A stretch of 64,000 nt of DNA, from NCBI GenBank assembly GCA_963716215.1, contig OY970298.1, positions 1,302,001 to 1,366,000 of the forward strand. The letters run 5' to 3'. This document shows positions 54,062 to 61,278 of this stretch, piece after piece. Both the position numbers and the translations under genes were made by a program. The DNA is from JACVRW01 sp963716215 (GTDB lineage: Bacteria > Actinomycetota > Thermoleophilia > Solirubrobacterales > Thermoleophilaceae). The notes beneath the pieces are model-generated. The model did not search any database. It saw only the letters and a program-made list of their open reading frames with translations, and was not told where the DNA came from. Within the stretch, counting starts at the first letter, position 1. Each line of letters begins with the position of its first letter.

Positions 54062-55383
54062 ACGCTCTGGCGGCCGCCCGGGCCGCCCGGGCCGCCACCC
54101 CCGCTGCCCGAACCGCCCCCCGGGCGGGCGGCCGGACCGCCGCCCGCGGCGACGGCATCGCCTTCCAGGCGGCCAACCAGCCAGTTGATGTTCCCCTCGG
54201 AGGCCGTGTAGCCCGCCACCAGGATGCGGCCGTTGGCCTGCAGCGCCGTCGCGTAGGCCACGTTCAGATTGCCGGCGCTGATCGTCTGCCGCCCGTCGAA
54301 ATTGAAGCTGGTGTCGAGGGAGCCGCCCGGCTGCAGCCGCACGACGGCGGCGTCGCCCCCGGCGCTGCCGGCGACGACGATCTTGCCGTTGGCCTGCAGG
54401 GCCGCCGCCGAGCCGTAGTCCGACCCGCCGAAATCGACGCCGATCGTGCCGTCCCCGTCGAAGCTCGCGTCGTTCGAGCCGTCGGGGTTGAGACGCGTGA
54501 CCTCGAGGTCCGCGCCGGCGCCCCCGGACCCGGCGACCACGATCCTGGCGTCCGGCTGCACCAGCACCTCGGCGGCGTCGTCGTTGCCGCCGTAGTCGAT
54601 CGTCCTCGTCCCGTCGCGGTCGAAGCTGGTGTCCAGCGAGCCGTTGGCATTCAGGCGCGTGACCGCCGCGTTCGGATTGCCGGCCGCGGTCGTGCGGCCG
54701 GCGGCCACGATCCTGCCGTCCGCCTGCAGGGCGATCCCGGAGCTCGAGTCGGAGGCGCCGAGGTTCACGACGGCGGTGCCGTCGCCGTCGAAGCTCAGGT
54801 CGCTCGAGCCGTCGGTGTTGAGCCGCATGACCAGGATGTCCTCGCTGGCCGTGCCGTACCCGGCGAGCAAGATCTTCCCGTCCGGCTGCACCAGCACAGC
54901 CCGGGCGTCGTCGGCGCCACCGTGGTCGATCGCTCTCGTCCCGTCGCCGTCGAAGGAGGTGTCGAGCGAGCCGGTGGCGTTCAGCCGTATCACGGCCATG
55001 TTCTGGTTCCCGCCCGTGGTCGTCCGGCCGGCGATCACGATCTTGCCGTCCGGCTGGCGGGCCACGTCAGAGGCGGCATCGGACCCGCCGAGGTTGACGG
55101 CGATCATGCCCTCGCTGTCGAAGCTCGGATCGAATGCGCCGTCGGGGTTGAGCCGCGTGACGATGACATCCGTCCCGATGCCGCCGTGGCCAGCGACGAT
55201 GAGCCTGCCGTCCGGCTGCACCAGCGCCGCGGTGGCGAAATCGGCGCCGCCGTGGTCGATGGTCCTCGTCCCGTTGCCGTCAAAGCTCGAGTCTGGGTCT
55301 CCGGGGGCGGCGACGGCCGCGGTGGTGGCGAGCGCGAGCGCGATCAGAGCGAGCGCCCCGATTTTGGCGCGCTGCCCGCTCAT
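53749..55383 (-). CDS. Secreted delta-60-repeat propeller protein with RTX tail (paralogue 4)
   Basis: 544 residues; signal peptide MSGQRAKIGALALIALALAT ending AAVAAPGDPDSSFDGNG. Seven repeats. The RTX tail is type B: NDRISAGRGNDTVCAGTGKDRIAGGPGND...TLLGRSGRDKLNGG, with fewer units than type A and one extra residue (QRQG) at the end. It starts three bases after the stop of paralogue 5. The first two repeats (DHGGADFATAALVQPDGRL, DPDVARQ-type) are the most diverged among the five. Confidence 0.85.
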   Translation of the reverse strand: MSGQRAKIGALALIALALATTAAVAAPGDPDSSFDGNGTRTIDHGGADFATAALVQPDGRLIVAGHGGIGTDVIVTRLNPDGAFDPSFDSEGMIAVNLGGSDAASDVARQPDGKIVIAGRTTTGGNQNMAVIRLNATGSLDTSFDGDGTRAIDHGGADDARAVLVQPDGKILLAGYGTASEDILVMRLNTDGSSDLSFDGDGTAVVNLGASDSSSGIALQADGRIVAAGRTTAAGNPNAAVTRLNANGSLDTSFDRDGTRTIDYGGNDDAAEVLVQPDARIVVAGSGGAGADLEVTRLNPDGSNDASFDGDGTIGVDFGGSDYGSAAALQANGKIVVAGSAGGDAAVVRLQPGGSLDTSFNFDGRQTISAGNLNVAYATALQANGRILVAGYTASEGNINWLVGRLEGDAVAAGGGPAARPGGGSGSGGGGPGGPGGRQSVPRCNGKRATIVGSQRADRLKGTRRADVIVALGGNDRISAGRGNDTVCAGTGKDRIAGGPGNDRLDGGTGNDQLTGQAGKDTLLGRSGRDKLNGGAGRDKQRQG

Positions 55384-55386
55384 CGC

Positions 55387-55722
55387 CTACTGGCGTTGCT
55401 TGTCGCGGCCGGCGCCGCCGTTGAGCTTGTCGCGGCCGGAGCGTCCGAGCAGGGTGTCCTTGCCGGTTTGGCCCGTGAGTCGGTCGTTGCCGGGACCGCC
55501 GTCGAGGACGTCGTTGCCGGAGCCGCCCTCGAGGCGATCCTTGCCCGCGCCGCCGGCGATGCGGTCCTTGCCGGTGCCGGCGCAGACTGTGTCGTTGCCG
55601 CGTCCGGCGGAGATGCGGTCGTTGCCGCCGAGCGCGACGATCACGTCGGCGCGGCGAGTGCCCTTGAGGCGGTCGGCGCGCTGGCTGCCGACGATCGTGG
55701 CGCGCTTGCCGTTGCACCGCGG
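55387..55722 (-). repeat. RTX-tail block, copy 5 (type B)
   Basis: Encodes SQRADRLKG...KDTLLGRSGRDKLNGGAGRDKQRQ; near-identical at its ends to copy 4. Confidence 0.8.
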
Positions 55723-57057
55723 TACCCGATTGCCCCGACCACCGCCGCCGCTGCCGGGACCGCCACCGGCGGCGGGACCGCCGCCCGCGGCGGCCGATTC
55801 GCCGTCCAGCCGCAAGACCAGCATGTCCCCGCTGGCGCCCCCTCCGACCAGGATGCGGCCGTTGCCCTGCAGCGCCAGCGCCTGCGCATATGCGTCCGGG
55901 CCGGGGGCCAGCGTGTGCTTGCCGTCGCCGCTGAAGGTGGTGTCGAGCGCGCCCCCCGGCTGAAGCCGAGCGATGACGGCTGCGTCTGGGATCAGGGTGT
56001 CGGGGTTGACGCCGGAGGAGCCCGCCACCACGATCTTGCCGTTGGCCTGGAGGGTCGCCGTAAAGGACCGGTCCGTCCCGGCGAAGTCGATGGCGACCGT
56101 GCCGTCGCCGTCGAAGGTCGCGTCGGATGAGCCGTCGGAGTTGAGCCGCGTGACCGCTATGTCCGGCCCGACCGACCCGGCGACCAGGATCTTGCCGTCC
56201 GGCTGCACCAGCACCTTGGAGGCGTCCTCGGCGGGGTCGTTGTTGATCGTCTTCGACCCGTCGCCGTCGAAGGACGCGTCGAGCGAGCCGTTGGGGTTCA
56301 ACCGCACTAGGGTCAGGTTGGTTTCGGCGCCGGAGCCGGTCTGCCCGGCGACCACGATCTTGCCGTCCGCCTGCAGTGCCACGGACCGGCCGTAGTCGGA
56401 TCCGCCGAAGTCGAAGGTGGCGTTGCCGTCGCCGTCGAAGGTCGCGTCGGGCGAGCCGTCCGTGTTGAGCCGGCCGACGAGGAAGTTCGCGTTGGAGTTC
56501 CCCCGGCCGGCGAACACGATCTTGCCGTCCGGCTGCACCAGGACGTCCCGAGCGGTGTCGTTGCCCCCGTAGTCGAGCGTCACCCTGCCGACGGAGCCGA
56601 AGCCATAGTCAGGCGAGCCGTCGGGCATCAGCTGCAGGACCGCAACGGTGGCTCGAGGTCCGGCGAGGTACGTGTTGCCGGCCATCACGATCCTGCCGTC
56701 GCCCTGCTGGGCCACAGCGCTGGCGACGTCGGTCGAGCCGATGAAGTCCCAGGCGATCGCGCCGTCGAAGTCGAAGCTCGGGTCGGTGGAGCCGTCGCGG
56801 TTGAGGCGCGTCACCGTGAAGTCCTGGCCGGCAGTGCCGGAGCCGGTCAGCAAGAGCTTGCCGTCCGACTGCACCAGCACGCCGCTGGCGTAGTCGAATC
56901 CGCCGTAGTCGATCGTCCTGCTCCCGTCGCCGTCGAAGGTTGGGTCGGGGTCGCCGGGCGCGGCGATGGCCGCGCTGGTGGCGAGCCCCAGCGCCAGCAG
57001 GACAACCGCGGTGATTTTGGTGCGGCGGCTGCGAAGCCGGCTGGTGTGTCGCTCCAT
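55387..57057 (-). CDS. Secreted delta-60-repeat propeller protein with RTX tail (paralogue 5, operon-proximal)
   Basis: 556 residues from the ATG at 57057: MERHTSRLRSRRTKITAVVLLALGL, a basic N-region and hydrophobic core ending AAIAAPGDPDPTFDGDG. Upstream in-frame starts (57090 and beyond) lie inside the palindromic control elements and are disfavoured. Seven repeats, Gly-rich linker (SAAAGGGPAAGGGPGSGGGG) and type B RTX tail with one more nine-residue unit than paralogue 4. First gene of the minus-strand operon and divergent from the metalloprotease-like pair. Confidence 0.85.
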   Translation of the reverse strand: MERHTSRLRSRRTKITAVVLLALGLATSAAIAAPGDPDPTFDGDGSRTIDYGGFDYASGVLVQSDGKLLLTGSGTAGQDFTVTRLNRDGSTDPSFDFDGAIAWDFIGSTDVASAVAQQGDGRIVMAGNTYLAGPRATVAVLQLMPDGSPDYGFGSVGRVTLDYGGNDTARDVLVQPDGKIVFAGRGNSNANFLVGRLNTDGSPDATFDGDGNATFDFGGSDYGRSVALQADGKIVVAGQTGSGAETNLTLVRLNPNGSLDASFDGDGSKTINNDPAEDASKVLVQPDGKILVAGSVGPDIAVTRLNSDGSSDATFDGDGTVAIDFAGTDRSFTATLQANGKIVVAGSSGVNPDTLIPDAAVIARLQPGGALDTTFSGDGKHTLAPGPDAYAQALALQGNGRILVGGGASGDMLVLRLDGESAAAGGGPAAGGGPGSGGGGRGNRVPRCNGKRATIVGSQRADRLKGTRRADVIVALGGNDRISAGRGNDTVCAGTGKDRIAGGAGKDRLEGGSGNDVLDGGPGNDRLTGQTGKDTLLGRSGRDKLNGGAGRDKQRQ

Positions 57058-57072
57058 TGCCTGCCAGCCTCG

Positions 57073-57107
57073 CCCTCTGGGGGCCGACATGACCAGCCCC
57101 CAGAGGG
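57073..57107. promoter_or_regulatory. Long inverted repeat in the divergent control region
   Basis: CCCTCTGGGGGC (57073-57084) and GCCCCCAGAGGG (57096-57107) are perfect 12-base complements with an 11-base spacer, directly upstream of paralogue 5. Each arm is itself a copy of the CCCCTCTGGGGGC core. Could bind a dimeric regulator or form a cruciform/hairpin. Confidence 0.6.
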
Positions 57108-57153
57108 GGGTAGTTTCCCACCCACCCCGTTCGGCTCGGGGGTGCGAAGTCCA

Positions 57154-57166
57154 CCCCTCTGGGGGC
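57154..57166. promoter_or_regulatory. CCCCTCTGGGGGC element before the metalloprotease-like genes
   Basis: Third copy in the divergent region, 41 bases before the 57207 start. Context CCACCCCTCTGGGGGCC resembles the copy before paralogue 3 (CCACCCCTCTGGGGGCT). Confidence 0.55.
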
Positions 57167-57206
57167 CTTTCCGGCGCTGGACGGCCGGGAGAGGCTGCGG
57201 AGGAGC

Positions 57207-58895
57207 ATGGTTTTGGCGCGCGCGAGAGGAGTGCTGGCGGTTGCCCTCGTGCTGTGTGCGGCGCTCGCACCGTCCGCGCACGGTGCCGAGGCCTTCTTCC
57301 CGGGCGGCGCGCCGCCCGCCACGGAGATCACGCGTGACTTCACCCTCAGGGAGGCCGCGCAGCGCGGGCTCGCGCAGCTCTCGGGCAAGGGCGGAGGCGG
57401 CGAGGGCGACCTGGTCGCCCTGACGGTCACCCACAAGCAGGTGAGGGGGCCGGTGACCGTGACGGTGCACGTCGAGTTCACGGTCCCGGAGCGCCTCACC
57501 CAGGAGGACCGGGACAAGATCGTGAGCGTGCTTCCGGAGTTCAGGCAGAGCGCCGAGTCGGAGCTGAATCGCGGCTACAAGACCCCTCAGGGGGACCCGA
57601 TCGAGTTCAACCTCGACTTCAAGTTCCGCGCCCCGGACGCGGAGCCGCGCGCGAACCACCATCAGGTCCTGATCGTCAACCCCTACCAGGACCTCGATGA
57701 GCCCCAGCCGCACTTTCGATCCCATCTGACCTCGCTGCCGGTGCCGAACCAGTCCGGATCGATCTCCTCCGGGGAGTTCCGCACCGAGACCTTCTTCCAC
57801 TCGAACGTGATGGCCCACGAGATGCTCCACCTGGTCGGCCTGGACGACCGCTACTGGGACTACTACCGGGTGCGCGGCAAGGACTATCCGCTGCCGAGCC
57901 GGGCCATGGCTCCGTCGAAGCTCGCCGCGTTCGCGCGTCGCAACAAGCTGCCGGCGCCGCCGGCCGGCCGCGTCACCATCAAGGACTCGCCCGGCACCGG
58001 CCCCTGCGACTTCATGGGGGACGGGCAGAATCGCGACTGCCGGCGCATCTCCAAACGGGACCTTCAGTGGATCGGCTCGCAGGCGGCGGTGCGGGTCGTG
58101 GCGGACCCGGGCGACTTGCTGCTCAACAAGGACGCCTCGAAGCAGAACTTCGGTATCGGCTTCCGGACGGTCGTCATGGCGGGGCCGGGCGGGACCACCA
58201 CCGCCGAGGGCGTGTCGGTCTTCTGCATCGACAAGAGCCGCTTCTTCCCGGCCGACGACGGGTTCGACGTGCTCGGGCCGGCGCGGAGTTTGCCGGGCTA
58301 TGCGCCCCTCGCCGCTCTGCTGGAGCTGAGCGGGCGCATGCAGCCGAACCTCGACGACACGCCGCCCGGGATGCTGAACGCGGTGTGGAACGTGACCGAC
58401 GCGGCCCCGCTCCAGTTCTCCGGCACGGCGGAGCAGTCGCAGGCGCTGCTCACCCAGGCAGGCATCGCACCGGACTCGGTGCCGGATGCTCCGTCGCTCC
58501 CGAACCCGAACGCCGGCTCGCCCGACACCGCGGCGGTGAGCCCCACGGGGGTCGAGCCGACTCTGCCGAGCACAAGATCGAGGCCGCTGCCGGCCGTGAC
58601 GGTCAACGCGGCGAAGCTCTACCCGAGCCGCGTCGCGGCGGGGCGGCGCGCGCGCTCGATCCTGTCGGTGTCGGCGATCGGCGACGTGGAGTCTGCGACG
58701 CTGGTGTTGCAGCGGCGCAAGGGCGGACGCTGGCGGAAGGTCCGATCGCTCGGGAAGCGGCGGGTGTCGGCCGGAACCGAGGTCATCCCGCTGAAGCTGG
58801 GTCGCGTGAGCAGCGGACGCCACCGGGTGGTCGTCTCGGTGGCCGGTCCCATCGGTCGTCCTGTGATCCGGCGAGTGAAGCTCACGGTCTCGTGA
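57207..58895 (+). CDS. Secreted HExxHxxGxxD metalloprotease-like protein (first of a tandem pair)
   Basis: 562 residues. Signal peptide ends SAHGAEAFF. After an N-terminal domain (about 30-190) comes HEMLHLVGLDDRYWDYY near 203: HExxHxxGxxD, the zinc site of metzincin-like peptidases whose third ligand is Asp. Two cysteines flank GTGPCDFMGDGQNRDCRR, likely a disulfide. Then VSVFCIDKSRFFPADDGFD and GMLNAVWNVTDAAPL, whose Cys...AVW-TD order recalls Gram-positive thioester domains but without the Gln. The last 100 residues form an Ig-like domain (LVLQRRKGGRWRKVRSLG). Role: extracellular peptidase or surface protein (inference). Confidence 0.8.
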   Translation: MVLARARGVLAVALVLCAALAPSAHGAEAFFPGGAPPATEITRDFTLREAAQRGLAQLSGKGGGGEGDLVALTVTHKQVRGPVTVTVHVEFTVPERLTQEDRDKIVSVLPEFRQSAESELNRGYKTPQGDPIEFNLDFKFRAPDAEPRANHHQVLIVNPYQDLDEPQPHFRSHLTSLPVPNQSGSISSGEFRTETFFHSNVMAHEMLHLVGLDDRYWDYYRVRGKDYPLPSRAMAPSKLAAFARRNKLPAPPAGRVTIKDSPGTGPCDFMGDGQNRDCRRISKRDLQWIGSQAAVRVVADPGDLLLNKDASKQNFGIGFRTVVMAGPGGTTTAEGVSVFCIDKSRFFPADDGFDVLGPARSLPGYAPLAALLELSGRMQPNLDDTPPGMLNAVWNVTDAAPLQFSGTAEQSQALLTQAGIAPDSVPDAPSLPNPNAGSPDTAAVSPTGVEPTLPSTRSRPLPAVTVNAAKLYPSRVAAGRRARSILSVSAIGDVESATLVLQRRKGGRWRKVRSLGKRRVSAGTEVIPLKLGRVSSGRHRVVVSVAGPIGRPVIRRVKLTVS

Positions 58896-60577
58896 GGCGG
58901 CTGGTGACAGTGCTCGCGCCGGTCCTCGCCCTGCTGGGCTGGACGGGTTCGGCCCACGCGGCCGCGGCGTTCTTCCCGGACGCCACCCCTCCGCCCACCC
59001 AGATCACGCGCGATCTCTCGCTCAAGGAGGCCGCCCAGCGTGGCCTCATCACGCTCGAGTCCAAGGGGCTCGGCGGCGAGGGCGACGCGGTCTCGCTGAC
59101 GCTCGAGCACAAGAAGGTGACCGGCCCGATCACGGTCTCGGTGCGGGTGGAGTTCGCGGTCACGGCCAAGGCCAACCCCGATTTCAAGGAAGCCCTCGGG
59201 AACGACATCTCCCTCCTCGCGCGCCGGGCCGAGGACTGGGCCGGCAAGGGCTACCGCACGCGCGACGGGGACCCGATCAGCTTCAAGTTCGACTTCGTCG
59301 TCCGCGAGCTGGACGATCCTCCGCGCTTCAACTACCACCAGGTGACCTTCGTCAACCCGGAGGTCGATTTCGACGAGCCCGACCCCGATTTTCGCTCGTA
59401 CGTCGACCACCTTCCGGTTCCCAACAGCTTCGGCGACCCGACGACCGGTACCTACACCTACTCATCCGTGAACGCGCGCATACTCGCGCACGAGACCCTC
59501 CACATGGCGGGTCTGAACGACCGCTACACCGACTTCTACCGCGTGAAGGGCCGCGACTACCCACTCCCCGAGACGGGCATGAGCGGGAGCAAGCTGAAGA
59601 ACTACCTGCGGGACCACCGGCCTCCGCTCCCGCCACCGCCGGCCGGCAAGGTCATCGCCAAGAACACGCCCGGCACGGAGCGCTGCGACATCATGGGAAC
59701 CGGGGTTTACGAGAACTGCCGCAAAATCACCCGCCGCGATCTCGACTGGATCGAGTCGCAGGCCGGCGTCCAGATCACGGCGCGCCCGGGGGAGCTCCTG
59801 CTGAACAAGGACGCCTCGCGGCAGAACATGGGCGTCGGCTTCGAGACGAAGGTGTACGCGGGACCGGGGTCGACGACGACGGCGAACGGGATCTCCGTCT
59901 ACTGCATCGACAAGAGCCGCTTCTTCCCGCTCGCCGAGGGGTTCGACGTGCTCGGGCCGGCGCGGGACGTGCCGGGCTATGCGCCGCTGGCCACGCTGCT
60001 GGAGCTGAGCGGGCGGATCCAGCCGAGCCTCGAGGAGACGCCGCCCGGGATGTTGAACGCGGTGTGGAATGTCACCGACGCCGCCCCGCTCGAGTTCTCC
60101 GGCAGCGCGGAGCAGTCGCGGGCGCTGCTCGCCCAGGCGGGCATCGCGGAGGGCTCCGTGCCGGATGCTCCCGCGCTCCCGAACCCGAACGCCGGGTCCG
60201 CTGAGACCGGGGCGGTCACGGGCGGCGAGGTGCTGCCGACCATCAAGAGCGCGGCGACGCGGCCCGCCGCCCAGGTCCGGCTGGCGTACGCGCACCTGTA
60301 CCCGGCCCGCCTGCGCGCGGGGCGCGGCGTGCGGGCGGACCTGCTCCTGTCGAGCGCAGGCGAGGCGCGCAGGATCGGCCTCACCGTCCAGCGCCGCGCC
60401 GGCAAGCGCTGGCGCAAGGTCCGAAAGCTGCGCGCGCTCAAGGGTCGCGCCGGTCAGATCGTCGCGCCGATCCGGCTCGGGCGCCTCAAGCCCGGTCGGC
60501 ATCGGCTGGTGGCGTCGGCCGCGGGGCCGTTCGGCCCGCCGTCGAAGGTCATCGTACGCTTCTCGGTTCGGCGCTAG
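58892..60577 (+). CDS. Secreted HExxHxxGxxD metalloprotease-like protein (second of a tandem pair)
   Basis: 561 residues; GTG overlaps the stop of the first copy (GTGA). Same architecture throughout: signal peptide (ALLGWTGSAHAAAAFF), N-domain with VTGPITVSVRVEFAV, zinc motif HETLHMAGLNDRYTDFY near 199, Cys pair TERCDIMGTGVYENCRK, VYCIDKSRFFPLAEGFD, GMLNAVWNVTDAAPLEF and C-terminal Ig-like domain (LTVQRRAGKRWRKVRKL). The catalytic Glu and all metal ligands are retained in both copies, so both could be active. They arose by tandem duplication with strong conservation of the middle region. Confidence 0.8.
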   Translation: MRRLVTVLAPVLALLGWTGSAHAAAAFFPDATPPPTQITRDLSLKEAAQRGLITLESKGLGGEGDAVSLTLEHKKVTGPITVSVRVEFAVTAKANPDFKEALGNDISLLARRAEDWAGKGYRTRDGDPISFKFDFVVRELDDPPRFNYHQVTFVNPEVDFDEPDPDFRSYVDHLPVPNSFGDPTTGTYTYSSVNARILAHETLHMAGLNDRYTDFYRVKGRDYPLPETGMSGSKLKNYLRDHRPPLPPPPAGKVIAKNTPGTERCDIMGTGVYENCRKITRRDLDWIESQAGVQITARPGELLLNKDASRQNMGVGFETKVYAGPGSTTTANGISVYCIDKSRFFPLAEGFDVLGPARDVPGYAPLATLLELSGRIQPSLEETPPGMLNAVWNVTDAAPLEFSGSAEQSRALLAQAGIAEGSVPDAPALPNPNAGSAETGAVTGGEVLPTIKSAATRPAAQVRLAYAHLYPARLRAGRGVRADLLLSSAGEARRIGLTVQRRAGKRWRKVRKLRALKGRAGQIVAPIRLGRLKPGRHRLVASAAGPFGPPSKVIVRFSVRR

Positions 60578-60616
60578 GCAGGGGCCGGCGTCGCCGGCTG
60601 CGAGTATCCATGGTGT

Positions 60617-60838
60617 ATGGAGAAGGTCGTGATCAAGGTCCGCCACAACGGGCCCTACAAGGTGACCGGGCCGATCACCCTGATCGACGCCGACGGGCGG
60701 GAGTACGACCTCGGAGAGCAGGGCGAGTCGATCGTCCTGTGCCGCTGCGGCGCCTCGTCGACCAAGCCGTTCTGCGACAAGACGCATTCCAAGGTCGGGT
60801 TCGAGGCCGCCGAGCGTGCGGTGCGAGAATCCGAGTAG
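60617..60838 (+). CDS. CDGSH-type iron-sulfur protein
   Basis: 73 residues. CRCGASSTKPFCDKTH at 42-57 supplies the 3-Cys, 1-His set (Cys42, Cys44, Cys53, His57) of a 2Fe-2S CDGSH cluster. The N-terminal half (VVIKVRHNGPYKVTGPITLIDADGREYDL) matches bacterial single-domain members. Probably a redox or cluster-transfer protein. Its stop overlaps the next GTG by one base. Confidence 0.9.
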   Translation: MEKVVIKVRHNGPYKVTGPITLIDADGREYDLGEQGESIVLCRCGASSTKPFCDKTHSKVGFEAAERAVRESE

Positions 60839-61278
60839 TGGATCGCTCCAGCACGCAGCAGGCGCACATCGAGGCCGATCCCGAGGCGATCTGGGAGCTC
60901 GTCGGCGACCCCAACCGCCACCCCGAGTGGTGGCCGGACGTAATCGAGGTCGAGTGCGCCGACCTGGCCGAGGGGTGCCGCTATCGCGGCGTGGTCAAGG
61001 GCCTGTTCGGCGCCGACGAGCACGAGCTGCTGATCGAGCGGCTCGACAACTGCCGCGAGGTCTCGATCTTCTGCGAGGGCACCGGCGTCACCACTCGGTT
61101 TCTGCTGACCGAGGCACAGGGCGGCACGTTCGTGGAGGGCTACTTCGCCATGGAGCCGAACAGCCTCGGCTTCAGGGTGGTAGCCGCCGTCAGCGGCCGC
61201 CGCATCATGCGGAGCTGGCTCGAGCAGTCGCTCGCGAACCTGAAGGTGGTCGCGGAGCGGGCCCAGGCGACTCGCTGA
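60838..61278 (+). CDS. SRPBCC (START-like) family protein
   Basis: 146 residues from a GTG coupled to the CDGSH gene. N-terminal AHIEADPEAIWELVGDPNRHPEWWPDVIEV is the polyketide-cyclase/dehydrase opening, followed by the beta-grip (YRGVVKGLFGADEHELLIERLD) and a long C-terminal helix (RIMRSWLEQSLANLKVVAERAQ). Likely binds a hydrophobic ligand. The 3' end overlaps the convergent nuclease gene. Confidence 0.85.
   Translation: MDRSSTQQAHIEADPEAIWELVGDPNRHPEWWPDVIEVECADLAEGCRYRGVVKGLFGADEHELLIERLDNCREVSIFCEGTGVTTRFLLTEAQGGTFVEGYFAMEPNSLGFRVVAAVSGRRIMRSWLEQSLANLKVVAERAQATR

Noticed and set aside
47508..55722. Possible CRISPR array from regularly repeated DNA
   Set aside because: The 27-base periodicity is in frame and encodes GGxGxDxL RTX units; there are no unrelated spacers and no cas genes.
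47517..56130. Plus-strand frames of 570-790 codons over the propeller/RTX genes
   Set aside because: Mirror frames of repeated GC-rich coding sequence; repetitive Val/Ala/Gly/Arg text without motifs, whereas the minus strand gives signal peptides, repeats and RTX units.
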